In this document: in pieces, positions 9,860-20,882 of the stretch | Position numbering within the stretch: the stretch's first letter is position 1 | Layout: each line of letters begins with the position of its first letter | Origin: Gammaproteobacteria bacterium | Lineage (GTDB): Bacteria; Pseudomonadota; Gammaproteobacteria; BMS3Bbin11 | Direction: 5' to 3' | Assembly (NCBI GenBank): GCA_013150915.1 | Contig: JAADJE010000055.1 | Coordinates: forward strand, 1 to 50,404 | Length of the DNA stretch: 50,404 bases | The notes under the pieces: model-generated | Databases searched by the model: none | Told to the model about the DNA's origin: nothing | The model's input: only the letters and a program-made list of their open reading frames with translations | Program-made: the position numbers and the translations under genes

Positions 9860-10951
9860 ATGGGTTTTAAATGCGGTATCGTCGGGTTGCCTAACGTCGG
9901 CAAGTCCACTCTGTTCAACGCACTGACTCGCGCTGAGATTCAGGCCGAGAACTATCCTTTCTGTACGATCGAACCGAATGTCGGCATCGTTGAAGTCCCT
10001 GATCCCCGTCTCGACAAACTGGCGACCATTGTTAACCCGCAAAGGGTACTGCCGACAACGATTGAATTCGTCGATATTGCCGGTCTGGTTGAAGGCGCGT
10101 CAAAAGGTGAGGGCCTGGGCAACAAATTCCTCGCTCATATTCGTGAAGTCGACGCCATCGTCCAGGTAGTACGCTGCTTCGAGGACGAGGGCATCACTCA
10201 CGTCGCAGGAAAGATCGATCCCCTTTCTGATATCGATGTCATTGCAACAGAGCTGGCACTGGCCGATATGGATACTACGGAAAGGGCACTGGCCCGCGCA
10301 CAAAAAATGAGCAAGGGGGGTGATAAGGACGCTTTGAAAGAAGCCGCCGTACTGGAAAGGGTCAGCAACCACCTCGACCAGGGGTTGCCGGTACGCTCGC
10401 TGGCGCTGGATGAAGACGAAAAGACGATACTCAAACCCTTGTGTCTGATGACCATCAAGCCTACGCTGTATGTCCCGAACGTCGATGACACTGGCTTTGA
10501 AAACAATCCCCTTCTTGATGCCGTCGTTGATCGGGCAAAAGCAGAAAATGCCGAGGTAGTCCCTGTTTGTGCAGCCATCGAGGCCGAACTGGTGGAAATG
10601 GATGAAGCCGAAAGAAAAGAGTTTCTCGATGATATGGGCCTGGATGAACCCGGCCTCGACCGCGTTATCCGTGCCGGCTACAAACTGCTACACCTGCTCA
10701 CCTACTTCACCGCAGGTGAAAAAGAGGTCCGTGCCTGGACCGTACGCGCCCACTCCACTGCCCCACAGGCTGCCGGGATTATTCATACGGATTTTGAGCG
10801 TGGCTTTATCCGTGCCGAAACCATTGCTTATGATGACTTTGTCGAGTTCAATGGTGAACAGGGCGCGAAAGAACACGGGAAACTAAGACTGGAAGGGAAG
10901 GATTATGTTGTTCAGGATGGGGATGTGATGCATTTCAGGTTTAATGTGTAA
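9860..10951 (+). CDS. ychF: Redox-regulated ATPase YchF (Obg family)
   Basis: [52 protein letters not shown]. Confidence 0.97.
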   Translation: MGFKCGIVGLPNVGKSTLFNALTRAEIQAENYPFCTIEPNVGIVEVPDPRLDKLATIVNPQRVLPTTIEFVDIAGLVEGASKGEGLGNKFLAHIREVDAIVQVVRCFEDEGITHVAGKIDPLSDIDVIATELALADMDTTERALARAQKMSKGGDKDALKEAAVLERVSNHLDQGLPVRSLALDEDEKTILKPLCLMTIKPTLYVPNVDDTGFENNPLLDAVVDRAKAENAEVVPVCAAIEAELVEMDEAERKEFLDDMGLDEPGLDRVIRAGYKLLHLLTYFTAGEKEVRAWTVRAHSTAPQAAGIIHTDFERGFIRAETIAYDDFVEFNGEQGAKEHGKLRLEGKDYVVQDGDVMHFRFNV

Positions 10952-11067
10952 AAGCAGTTGAAAGTTTAAAGTTGAAAGCAAGATCAAGAACTCAAACTTT
11001 TGAGCTTTGAGCTTTCAACTTTCTTTTCCCCCTTAAATACAGTACATTCCCCTCCCCCAAATACATG

Positions 11068-11143
11068 GCAATGTAGCTCAGCTGGTTAGAGCACAGCATT
11101 CATAATGCTGGGGTCGGTGGTTCAAGTCCACCCATTGCTACCA
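11068..11143 (+). tRNA. tRNA with CAT anticodon (elongator tRNA-Met most likely)
   Basis: GGCAATGTAGCTCAGCTGGTTAGAGCACAGCATTCATAATGCTGGGGTCGGTGGTTCAAGTCCACCCATTGCTACCA. Confidence 0.92.
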
Positions 11144-11149
11144 TTTTTT

Positions 11150-11190
11150 AACCCCCCCCTGTCAGATCTGTTTGTGGGGGTTTTTTATTG
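11150..11190 (+). terminator. Rho-independent terminator after tRNA-Met
   Basis: C-run / GGGGG stem followed by T6. Confidence 0.75.
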
Positions 11191-11285
11191 CTGTTCACCC
11201 CCTTAAAACTACCGTTGCTCCGCTATTTCGTGACAATTCAAAAATTTGTACCAGACTTAGCGTCAATGGAGACCTGACGGCGCCT

Positions 11286-11981
11286 ATGAGCATGTTACGT
11301 AACTTAATCCTTTCGCTATTTCTGGTTACAGCCCTCTCGTTGAGTCTGTCCACAAACGCTGACAGCTTTAGCCTGCAACGCTTTGACATTGACGGTGTAC
11401 GTATTGGGGACAGTCAGAATCAGTTTTTACGGGGTATGGTGCGAAACTTTCCCGCTAAAGGAAGCTCAGTCAAACGGACAATCAAATCCTCACTGCTGTA
11501 CACAAACCCGGTCAGTTGCCAGGCAAGGACTACGGGGATTACGCGCTGCAGCGGTAAATTTGCGGAAATGAAACAGCCGGTCAAAGGCAGACAGAAAGAA
11601 TTCTTCACTTATCGCGATGTTGTCGCTGACTTTAATCAAAACAATGAACTGGCTTTCCTGTCGACCATCACAACAACCCGCTACAACGATGGAAAAACCT
11701 GCCTGAAAGCACTGTCTGAATTTTATCAACGTGCTACGGATAAAACTGAAAAACCGCTGGTTATCTATCCGCGTAATCAACTGGATATCTATTATATAAA
11801 GATCGATGAACAACCCTTTGCCACTCGCATGCTGGGAAAACTGGACAGTGCTTTTTCCATGGTCTGGCAAAAAAAGCGTAATGACTGGTCACAATTTTAC
11901 AGTGTTGATTTTGGCTGCCGGGCCAGCGGGTATATGGTTGTGAATACGACGTTATATGATCAGGTTAAAAATCAGTCTTAA
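11286..11981 (+). CDS. Exported protein of unknown function
   Basis: Signal peptide MSMLRNLILSLFLVTALSLSLSTNADS; no recognised family. Confidence 0.7.
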   Translation: MSMLRNLILSLFLVTALSLSLSTNADSFSLQRFDIDGVRIGDSQNQFLRGMVRNFPAKGSSVKRTIKSSLLYTNPVSCQARTTGITRCSGKFAEMKQPVKGRQKEFFTYRDVVADFNQNNELAFLSTITTTRYNDGKTCLKALSEFYQRATDKTEKPLVIYPRNQLDIYYIKIDEQPFATRMLGKLDSAFSMVWQKKRNDWSQFYSVDFGCRASGYMVVNTTLYDQVKNQS

Positions 11982-12077
11982 ATTCCCCGCTCCAGGTTTC
12001 AAGGCAAAGGATTAAGGTCTCAACCTCGCAACAGACTCTCTTTTATCCCACCCTTAAACACCGTCATCTGCGTGCGG

Positions 12078-14344
12078 TCATCGCCTTAAAATGCCGGACA
12101 GTTTGTGCGTTACGCGGTAGGACGGTGAAGTCTTGATAGTAAGGAGTTCTTCCTCACGTGACTTCAGCGTCTGTTCAAGTTCGTTAATCTGCTTCAGTAT
12201 CTCGTTTTTATCCTTTCGCCATGCAGAAAATTCCTGCCTCAGGCCATCGCGTACGATTCCATATTCTTCACTGTGCGGCCAGTCCATTTCTATTTCCACA
12301 TGAAGGTTTTCTGTGGCATCGGTCAACCGGCATTCAAGGTGTGGATCACGGTCATGTGCCATAAAAACGGTACCCTTACTGTTAACGAAGACACTGATCC
12401 CTTTAGCGTTAAAATGTTCCGCGATGGCCTGCGCTGAATGAAGCCCCAGCAGTAATTTATCCCCTGCGCGCGCAATTCTAATCGATAAAGATGGAAGTAA
12501 CCTTCACGCTCTGCCGGATCGAAACGCAGCAGGCTGCCGGCGGCCAGCGGCACCGGGATATCGAATGAAAGTTGTTGGTGATCAGACCCCAGTACCGCTG
12601 TGGCCTTGATGCTGTTTTGTTCTGAACAATGCTCATTCGGCTGCGCCCAGTATAAACGGGGATAAAACAGTGTCTCGCCGCTACCGGCCTGTGGCACAGT
12701 CTCCAGCAGTCGGCTGATCAGCTCGTCCTGGCCGACGGTTCCTATGGCGGCCTGAAATCGATCTTCCATGGCGGCGTAGCCTTCAAGCTTGCCAGAGAGG
12801 GCAAGACCCATTTGTTTGAAACTGGAAATCAGATACTCACGAATGCTGCTCCAGCCATTGCTGTCGAATAAAGGGGCGAACTGTCGGCTATTGCCATAGA
12901 CAAACCAGAACAGTGCGCGAAACAGGATAAACTCCGTCGTTGTTTTTTCATCCAGCTGCCATTCACGGTCGAAGCTATGGTAGTGGCCTGTTGGATCAAC
13001 AATGATATTGAAGGGCAGGATATCGAGCATATCTTTCGACTCAGGATGGTTTACCGCATACTTTTTAAGAAATTCGTAATAGGCCTGATACAGGGTAATT
13101 AAACGTTGCTGATCCTGCCAGATCATCAGCGTCTGCAGCCAGTCATCTGCCAGCAGCCTGCCCGTCAGGTAGTCTTCATCGATACAAATCTGCTGTAATC
13201 CAGATGCGGCGGTATTTTTGTTTTCAGCACAGCCCAACTTTTGCTTGCGGACTCTCTTTTCATCGCGACGTTTGCGCGTAGTCGTGCGAAATTCAGCTTT
13301 GCGTTGTGAGCCGGTAAAATGGGCAAAATCAAAGGCGGCAATTTTGTCTACCGACGCGTTATCGCGGCCGGCAACGATCAGATAGGCGTTAGCAAATTTG
13401 AGAAGACTGCCGTTTTGAACACAGGCCTGCCAGAAAAGATATTCGTCAAAGTCGCTGTTTAGGGCGCGCAGGTAATCACGTGACACGGAACCACGCAGGT
13501 GTGTCGCGGCTGAGGGATCATTGAGAAATTCCTCATGCAGCACAACCGTCGGTATTTTGTAGTCCGGGAAGGGTGCCAGGAAAACGTTACTGTTGTACCC
13601 TGCATCATCAAGTATGCTGAGCCATTCAGCATGGTCATAGGTACGTATGCCTGCGCTGTCCAGATAGCGGTGTACACCAATATAGGGAACACCGTAGTGA
13701 TCCTCGCTGGCCCCCATCAGATACTTCAGGCCAAGGCGATTCTCGATTGCTGTGATGACTACACCGTCAGGCAGGAGGCTTTCCTGCACAGCCGCGAGGA
13801 TCTCCAGTACCGCAGCACGATCATCGGCCGCACCGGGACAAAATCGTCTGGCATACTCAAGCACCCCGATCAGGAATACCGCGTCATAGGTCTGCTTCGG
13901 CAGTTTAAGCTGATTGAAGTTGGCATTAACTATGTTGATATTGTCCAGACCCCTGCAGCGGGAATGGGCAATGCCTGCACGCCGGAAGCTGCCCTCTATG
14001 GCTTCGACGTGCTTTCCCTGCTCTGCCAGATAACGGGAAATAGCGCCGCAACCACAGCCCAGTTCAAGGACATTTTCAAGGCCGGACAAATCCAGTGCCC
14101 GCAGCAGGTGTGCCCGTTTTGTTGTCAGATGATATTCTGAAGGCCAGTCATGTATATGGCTTTCCAGTTCTGCTGATGTGGAGCTGGTATCCGCTGCATT
14201 GGCAATAATTTTTTTAACATAGGATTCTTCATCATCGCCATCTGAATAGGTAAAATCATCCTGTACATCGGCGCCCGGTAAATGCCAGAGGCCGGATGTT
14301 GCCTGCTCGAGTTTGTTTTCAGTAATTAGCCTGGAAGCCGTCAT
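12078..14344 (-). pseudogene. SAM-dependent methyltransferase-domain protein (surface polysaccharide type), apparently frameshifted
   Basis: 12323-14344 has NVLELGCGCGAISRYLAEQG motif; continuation in another frame (12078 to about 12475) reads ...GDKLLLGLHSAQAIAEHFNAKGISVFVNSKGTVFMAHDRDPHLEC...SPSYRVTHKLSGILRR. Confidence 0.7.
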
Positions 14345-14518
14345 ATATCCTATCCTGTCAAAAGCAATCGAACGATAGCATATAAAACCATTTTACGTGT
14401 TATGGGTTACGATTTTCCGTTAAACGTAATACGTAACACATGCTTTAAACTTGCTGATCTGCCCCCGAAATGGAATATTATGCTATTACGCAAATGATGC
14501 ATTGCAACTGGAGAAATA

Positions 14519-15598
14519 ATGTCTACCGAACTACGCGAAATCCGTATCAACCCAATCGTACCGAGTGAATCGGTATTAGTCGCTACGGCACGCGGTAATC
14601 GCCCGAAAAAAGCCGAAGAACTGGCACCAAGAGATTCACGCCCCTATGTTGCCACCTGCCCCTTCTGCCGAGGGAATGAAGACAAGACACCTCCGGGCAT
14701 TCAGGCTTTACCGGATGATGAGAACTGGGAGATTCGTATCGTCGAAAACCTCTACCCTGTCCTTGGAGATGACCGTGAACAACCTGATCTCAACCTCGGC
14801 CTGCAACAGACAATAGACGGTTATGGCCGCCATGAGGTAATCATCGACAACAGCAACCATGGCATAGCACTCCATGAAATGACTAACGGCCATATCGCGT
14901 TGTTGCTCAGAACCTACCGGGATCGCATGCAGGTATTGTATGAGGCTGATGATCGCTTACGTTATGTGCTGGCTTTCAAAAACTTCGGCCCGGCAGCCGG
15001 TGCCAGCATCCCACATACTCATTCACAAATGATTGCACTGCCCATCGTACCGGATAACGTGCAGGCAGAAGTCGATCACTCGCACAACTATTATGAAAAG
15101 CATCATAACTGCGTTTTCTGCTCATTGATTGACGAGGCGCTAACCTTTGAGACGCGGATCTATGACCGTGAATCCGGTGAAGTCAGGCGACAGATCGATG
15201 TCGGTCAGTATGTCATCGAGCGGGGAAATAAATTTATAGCTATCAAGCCCTTTGCCAGTCGTTATGAGTGGGAGATACATATCCTGCCAATGTCCCACCA
15301 GGCCGATTTCAAGAATACCACGGATGAAGACATGGCGGATTTTGCTGCCGTGCTAAAACGTACCATGGCAAGACTGGATGCCGTACTCGGCGGGGTACAG
15401 TACAACTACTTCCTGCATTCCATCCCGCATAACCGCCGCTTCGAGGAAAATATACCCAGCTACCACTGGCATTTGGAAATCACACCAAGAACATCAATCC
15501 CAACCGGCTTCGAACTTGGCTCAGGACTGTTCGTCAACACCATCAGCCCGGAAGAAGCAGCGCAACAGTTGAGGAATGTGGCACTGTCGCAGGAATAG
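14519..15598 (+). CDS. galT: Galactose-1-phosphate uridylyltransferase
   Basis: CPFCRGNED zinc site; AGASIPHTHSQMIALP; HIT-like HWHLEI. Confidence 0.93.
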   Translation: MSTELREIRINPIVPSESVLVATARGNRPKKAEELAPRDSRPYVATCPFCRGNEDKTPPGIQALPDDENWEIRIVENLYPVLGDDREQPDLNLGLQQTIDGYGRHEVIIDNSNHGIALHEMTNGHIALLLRTYRDRMQVLYEADDRLRYVLAFKNFGPAAGASIPHTHSQMIALPIVPDNVQAEVDHSHNYYEKHHNCVFCSLIDEALTFETRIYDRESGEVRRQIDVGQYVIERGNKFIAIKPFASRYEWEIHILPMSHQADFKNTTDEDMADFAAVLKRTMARLDAVLGGVQYNYFLHSIPHNRRFEENIPSYHWHLEITPRTSIPTGFELGSGLFVNTISPEEAAQQLRNVALSQE

Positions 15599-15629
15599 TA
15601 TTCAAAAGGCCAAAACATTTACTTCATTC

Positions 15630-15774
15630 ACCACAGAGAACACGGAGGTCACAGAGCTTCCCCAGTGTTTGGTGCTCGTGATCGCAATGCGTCAAGACGT
15701 AAACATCTATAGAAAATACAGGTAAGATTGAAAAAACAAAAAATTTCCTCTGTGACCTCCGTGTCCTCTGTGGT
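15630..15774. repeat. Inverted-pair intergenic repeat (CCACAGAG..CACGGAGGTCACAGAG family)
   Basis: ACCACAGAGAACACGGAGGTCACAGAG at 15630-15656 and CTCTGTGACCTCCGTGTCCTCTGTGGT at 15748-15774. Confidence 0.9.
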
Positions 15775-15792
15775 AATAAACTTTTTTCTGTT

Positions 15793-16197
15793 TTAAATCT
15801 CCACCAGACCCTTCAGTACCATATCGGTGAAACTGACTATTCCTACTACCTGGCCATTCTCCACCACCGGTGAACGGGACAGGCCGAAGCGATCGAAAAG
15901 TCTTGCCGCATAACGGATATCCATATCCGGGTCGACGGTGACGATAGGTTTTGACATAACCTCATAGACGTTGACCCGTTCGGGGGCCCTGTCCTGTGCC
16001 AGTACCTTACGTGCAATATCAGAAATCAGGACCATGCCGTATTCATCATTTTCATCACGCTTCTCAACGATCAGTGACTTGTTCTCCAGGTATTTCATTG
16101 CCTTCATTGCCTCCTGCACACTCATCATGCCATCAACAATGTCAAATTTATGCTTCATTACATCACGAACGGTGATGCGTTTTCTTCCCGTTTTCAT
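15793..16197 (-). CDS. CBS-domain protein
   Basis: Two CBS motifs (TVRDVMKHKFDIVDGMMSVQEAMKAM; VNVYEVMSKPIVTVDPDMDIRYAARLF). Confidence 0.92.
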   Translation of the reverse strand: MKTGRKRITVRDVMKHKFDIVDGMMSVQEAMKAMKYLENKSLIVEKRDENDEYGMVLISDIARKVLAQDRAPERVNVYEVMSKPIVTVDPDMDIRYAARLFDRFGLSRSPVVENGQVVGIVSFTDMVLKGLVEI

Positions 16198-16544
16198 ATC
16201 TGCTCCTCCACGGCTTCACTCAATTCCTCAATTTGCTTTGCAACACCTACTGCATCTTCAACATCAATCTGAAAGGCGATACCTGAGCCCGGATCCTTTT
16301 CAAATCCGGCAACATCGGATATTTTTTCAATTATAGCCCTGCTCATGTGTTCCTCAACCAAAAATAGCAGAACATCGCGCTGTGTCTCCAATGACAGACC
16401 AAAGAAAGTTTTGGTTTTTTCCAATCCTTCGCCACGGGCATTATTAATGACCGTTGCACCCGTCGCACCGGCTTCTCTGGTAGCATCCATGACAGCATCG
16501 GTCTTACTGTCCTTAACAAATGTAATAATTAGTTTAAAATGCAT
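16194..16544 (-). CDS. P-II family (PII-like) signalling protein
   Basis: MHFKLIITFVKDSKTDAVMDATREAGATGATVINNARGEG; end AFQIDVEDAVGV; overlaps CBS gene by 4 bp. Confidence 0.85.
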   Translation of the reverse strand: MHFKLIITFVKDSKTDAVMDATREAGATGATVINNARGEGLEKTKTFFGLSLETQRDVLLFLVEEHMSRAIIEKISDVAGFEKDPGSGIAFQIDVEDAVGVAKQIEELSEAVEEQI

Positions 16545-16546
16545 GT

Positions 16547-18139
16547 TTACTCTCCTGCTATTAGCTTTTTACTGCGAAATTCCGAAATCTGAGCATAGGT
16601 CATAACACTGATAATCGGGAACAGACTGGCAAAGGCGATCAGGCCAAAACCATCAATCAATACACTGCGACCGGGGATGGTAGCGGCCAGCCCAAGGCCC
16701 AGAGCCGCTACCAGTGGCACCGTTACGGTTGAGGTGGTCACACCGCCGGAATCAAAGGCCAGTGGAATGATCATACGTGGTGCAAAAAATGTCTGTATAA
16801 CCACGATGATGTACCCAACAATAATGAAATTCTCCAGCGGCATACCACTAATGATTCGGTAAACACCCAGCGTTATACCAAAAGCAACACCGATGGCGAC
16901 CGCAATGCGCAGGCCCCAGATACTGATGGTGCCACCGGATATTTCTTCTGCCTTTATCGCCACAGCAAGCAATGCGGGTTCTGCTATGGTCGTGCTGAAA
17001 CCTATCATAAATGCAAAAAGATACACCCAGTAATAATCATGCCAATCCAGGGCATCAATATGGCCGCCGCTACCGGCGAGAAATGCCGGGTCAGTCAGCT
17101 GTGCAGCCATTAGTTTACCTATCGGGAATAAGGCCATTTCCAGGCCCAATAAAAATAGCGCGAGCCCACCTATTACAAATGCAAAACCTGCGATAAGTCG
17201 CTGAGGATGGTTTACACGCTGGCGTATAATAAGTATCTGAAAAAATAAAATTACCGCAATGATCGGTAAGACATCCCGTACGGTTCGTGACAGAGAGATA
17301 AATAACTCTTTAATAATTCCCGGGTTACCGGCCTGTTGAACTACCTGGGCTATTGCCTGACTCTGCGTACCACTGCACTGTGGCTGCTGCCACAACCAGC
17401 CTGCTTCCCCTACGATACCGAAGAGCAATACGAAGATTATCGGTAGCAACGAAGCAAAGGCGATGAGGCCAAACCCATCCAGCATGGGACTGCGTCCCTT
17501 GATGGAGGCGGCAAGCCCGACACCCAGTGCCGCCACCAATGGAACGGTTATGGTGGATGTCGTCACACCACCGGAATCATAGGCAATACCAATAATGCTC
17601 TCCGGCGCAAAAGCGGTCACTATAACAACAAGAATATAACCGGCAATAATCAGGTACTGGATCGGCCAACCACGGATGATCCGCATCACACCAAGCATAA
17701 TGGCCAGGCCGACGGAAACCGCAACAGTCAGTCGCAAACCAAACGCATAGCTTTCCATCGCCTCAATATTATTACTGATAACACAGCCTGCCGCCGCAAC
17801 TTTCGAGGCCTCTTTTGCGACGGCAATCAGGGCTGGCTCGGCGATGGTAGTCCCTATCCCCAGGGCAAAAGCAAACCCGAGCAAACCCAGTGTACTGCCC
17901 TTCCCGGCAAAGTCATGGGCCATGTTGTTGCCCACAGGAAACAGCCCTGTTTCAAGGCCAAAAACGAAGAAGGTAAGGCCCAGGACAACCAGGAAGGCAC
18001 CGGAAAGTATATTGAACAAGCCATCCACCGGCTGCTGCAATATCAGCAGTTGAAAAAATGCAATAACCAGGAATACGGGTGCAAGATCCCGAAGGCTGTC
18101 GAGCATAGAGGAGGAAAATATTCGCAGGATTTTTTTCAA
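16547..18139 (-). CDS. DUF1538-type integral membrane protein with duplicated halves
   Basis: [25 protein letters not shown] and [25 protein letters not shown] repeated; two TTIAEPAL motifs. Confidence 0.88.
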   Translation of the reverse strand: MKKILRIFSSSMLDSLRDLAPVFLVIAFFQLLILQQPVDGLFNILSGAFLVVLGLTFFVFGLETGLFPVGNNMAHDFAGKGSTLGLLGFAFALGIGTTIAEPALIAVAKEASKVAAAGCVISNNIEAMESYAFGLRLTVAVSVGLAIMLGVMRIIRGWPIQYLIIAGYILVVIVTAFAPESIIGIAYDSGGVTTSTITVPLVAALGVGLAASIKGRSPMLDGFGLIAFASLLPIIFVLLFGIVGEAGWLWQQPQCSGTQSQAIAQVVQQAGNPGIIKELFISLSRTVRDVLPIIAVILFFQILIIRQRVNHPQRLIAGFAFVIGGLALFLLGLEMALFPIGKLMAAQLTDPAFLAGSGGHIDALDWHDYYWVYLFAFMIGFSTTIAEPALLAVAIKAEEISGGTISIWGLRIAVAIGVAFGITLGVYRIISGMPLENFIIVGYIIVVIQTFFAPRMIIPLAFDSGGVTTSTVTVPLVAALGLGLAATIPGRSVLIDGFGLIAFASLFPIISVMTYAQISEFRSKKLIAGE

Positions 18140-18312
18140 TGCATGCCTCTTATACTACCTGCCTGGTATCAGGTCTTTATCCTGCTGCCCGTTGGCCAGT
18201 CGACAGGTATATGGCATCTGTGTTGTCCTCTTACATTTTTTTGATACTGCGTATGATATATCAAATGGTTTTTTTATTGTGCTGACGCATGGATGAAGGC
18301 AATAACCAACCC

Positions 18313-18461
18313 CTGTAGGAGCGCCACCCTCGGCGCGCTTATTTTTGGCAATGGATGCGGGATAAAAGATTTGGAACCTGGATTTTTTTAATCCTTTATC
18401 CTTCGTCACAAATCCTTGATCATTTTTTGAAGAAAACATCGCGCCGAGCGACGCTCCTACA
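18313..18461. repeat. REP-like inverted doublet with about 100-bp spacer
   Basis: CTGTAGGAGCGCCACCCTCGGCGCG (18313-18337) and ATCGCGCCGAGCGACGCTCCTACA (18438-18461). Confidence 0.85.
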
Positions 18462-18526
18462 AATTCTTTCAGCTTTCATCCAGAAACCTGATACATAATA
18501 TCTTTCTTTTCGTAGGGGTGGCCCGC

Positions 18527-19291
18527 CTACTGCTCAGCCTGGATCCTGCGAAGGCTCTTTACTTCAAGGCCCGCTTCATCAGCAAGCTGCAATGCCCGCT
18601 GCAGGCGGGCTGGCGCTGAGCGACCGGTGCAGCCATGGCTAGGATCACCTTCAAAAGCGACCAGCATGGCAGCGATCAAGGCTTTGTTATCAAGCTTTTC
18701 GCCTGTTAATGCGGCTTGCAGCTGTAGCACTTCTTCTGCGACTTCAATAGTCAGTGTGCGGTGATTTTGCCACAACTCCGATACATTACCACCCACGACC
18801 AGCCCCGCAATATTCGTGGTCAGGATATACAGATTCTTACGTACCAGCTCAAACAACAATGACGCTTCTGAAGCCAGTTTAATTACCGGAATATCCAGGG
18901 CCTGCAATGCCGCACACAGCAGATCGGCATGGGGGCCAAAGACAGGTGAGGGAACAACGGGCTTTGCATCCATACCCGGTTTTTTCTCGAACCAGACAGA
19001 AATGACTGTTGGCGACTTAATACCGTGTTGTAACCAGTCACGCGGTAATAACTCATTTTGTACCAGACATAGCCTGCCGACCCAGGCCTTTGGCATGCTT
19101 TCAAGTGAGGGATGTAAATCCTTTTCCGCCACGGTCAACAGAACGGCTTCGGGGTCAGGGTACTCGTTAGCCACCTGATCAATATCATCGCTACGGTTGA
19201 CGGGGACGACAGGATGGCCTGAACGCAGCAGACCTCTTGCAAAGACCCCGCCGATCTCCCCTATACCGATGATCACTGCTGATTTTTTCAA
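18527..19291 (-). CDS. NAD(P)-binding Rossmann-fold protein of uncertain function
   Basis: TTG start with AGGAG upstream gives MKKSAVIIGIGEIGGVFARGLLRSGHPVVPV. Confidence 0.7.
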   Translation of the reverse strand: MKKSAVIIGIGEIGGVFARGLLRSGHPVVPVNRSDDIDQVANEYPDPEAVLLTVAEKDLHPSLESMPKAWVGRLCLVQNELLPRDWLQHGIKSPTVISVWFEKKPGMDAKPVVPSPVFGPHADLLCAALQALDIPVIKLASEASLLFELVRKNLYILTTNIAGLVVGGNVSELWQNHRTLTIEVAEEVLQLQAALTGEKLDNKALIAAMLVAFEGDPSHGCTGRSAPARLQRALQLADEAGLEVKSLRRIQAEQ

Positions 19292-19316
19292 TATTAAACT
19301 CCTAAGGCCCTTATTT

Positions 19317-19426
19317 CTCGCAGAGACGCAGCGCTCACCGGGAAGGCAACAGAAGGTAAAACGTAATAGCGCGGACACAGGAAATAAAAGATTTTGATTT
19401 CCCTTCGAACTCTGCGTCTCTGCGAG
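19317..19426. repeat. Inverted-pair intergenic repeat (CTCGCAGAGACGCAG)
   Basis: CTCGCAGAGACGCAG 19317-19331 and CTGCGTCTCTGCGAG 19412-19426. Confidence 0.85.
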
Positions 19427-19595
19427 ATCATATTTTTTTGATTTTTCACAAGAACTTAATTGTCCTGATATTTACCGCCTGAAGCCTACTCCGGGGAAGC
19501 AAGATATTTCTGATATTTTTAATGATTATATCTGTCGATATAGTACTAATCACGTAAAATAGGCAAATTAGTAAAGGACAATCACAAGGCTGGAA

Positions 19596-20882
19596 ATGAA
19601 AATACTTGTAGTAGGTGGTGGCGGGCGTGAACATGCACTGGCCTGGAAGTTATCCCAAACACCGGTAGCTGAAACAGTTTTTGTAGCTCCCGGTAATGCG
19701 GGTACAGGGACTGAGCCCGGGCTGGAGAACGTTTCTATCGCAGCAGATGATATTGATGCACTGGTTAAATTTGCACTGGCGCACAAAATCGACCTCACTG
19801 TCGTTGGCCCCGAACAACCGCTGGTAGCAGGCATTGTTGATCGTTTTTATGATGCGGGTCTGCGCTGCTTCGGCCCCAGTGCTGAGGCGGCGGAGCTAGA
19901 AGGCTCAAAACGGTTTACCAAGGATTTTCTTGCCCGTTTCAATATACCCACTGCGGACTACCAGTCATTTACTGAAATGGATCCGGCAATAGCTTACATA
20001 CGCGAGCAGGGAGCGCCCATTGTCGTCAAGGCTGATGGCCTGGCGGCCGGCAAAGGGGTGATTCTGGCGCAGACGGAAGAGGAGGCAATCACTGCTGTAC
20101 GAGACATGCTGGCCGGCAATGCCTTTGGTGAGGCAGGACATCGCGTCGTCATTGAAGAATTTCTTATCGGTGAAGAGGCCAGTTTCATCTGCATGATCGA
20201 TGGCCGTCATGTGCTGCCGCTGGCCACCTCACAGGATCACAAGGCCCGCGATAATGGTGATGCCGGCCCCAACACCGGTGGCATGGGCGCCTATTCACCA
20301 GCACCTGTGGTGACTAAAGAAATACATCAGCGCATTATGAATGAAGTCATCCTGCCGACGGTCAAGGGTATGAACGAACTCGGGAGACCGTATACCGGTT
20401 TTCTCTATGCCGGTATCATGATCGACGCGGACGGGACACCGAATGTGCTCGAATACAACTGCCGCTTCGGTGACCCGGAAACCCAGCCAATCATGATGCG
20501 CCTGCAGTCAGACCTGGCCTGGCTCTGCGATATGGCGCTTGACGGTAAGCTGGATAAGGTCACGGCACAATGGGATGAACGGAAGGCACTGGGCGTCGTA
20601 CTGGCGGCGGGTGGCTATCCCAACAGTTACCACAGCGGCGATATCATCGACAGCCTGCCGGAAAATACAGATGATATGCATATTTTCCATGCCGGAACAG
20701 CTAAACAGGGCGATAAGCAGGTTACCAGCGGTGGACGGGTACTGTGTGTCACGGCACTGGGCGACACCGTTACCGAAGCACAGCATCGTGCCTATGAGGC
20801 CGCCAAACAGGTGCACTGGGACAAGATCTATTACCGCACCGACATCGGCCACCGCGCGATCAGCCGGGAGTCTCTACACTGA
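19596..20882 (+). CDS. purD: Phosphoribosylamine-glycine ligase
   Basis: MKILVVGGGGREHALAWKL; GPEQPLVAGIVD; ATP-grasp motifs. Confidence 0.97.
   Translation: MKILVVGGGGREHALAWKLSQTPVAETVFVAPGNAGTGTEPGLENVSIAADDIDALVKFALAHKIDLTVVGPEQPLVAGIVDRFYDAGLRCFGPSAEAAELEGSKRFTKDFLARFNIPTADYQSFTEMDPAIAYIREQGAPIVVKADGLAAGKGVILAQTEEEAITAVRDMLAGNAFGEAGHRVVIEEFLIGEEASFICMIDGRHVLPLATSQDHKARDNGDAGPNTGGMGAYSPAPVVTKEIHQRIMNEVILPTVKGMNELGRPYTGFLYAGIMIDADGTPNVLEYNCRFGDPETQPIMMRLQSDLAWLCDMALDGKLDKVTAQWDERKALGVVLAAGGYPNSYHSGDIIDSLPENTDDMHIFHAGTAKQGDKQVTSGGRVLCVTALGDTVTEAQHRAYEAAKQVHWDKIYYRTDIGHRAISRESLH

Noticed and set aside
19292-19378. N-terminal extension (MSALLRFTFCCLPGERCVSARNKG...) of the 18527 gene
   Set aside because: Derived from the CTCGCAGAGACGCAG repeat; a TTG start at 19291 with an AGGAG site gives a conventional Rossmann N-terminus.
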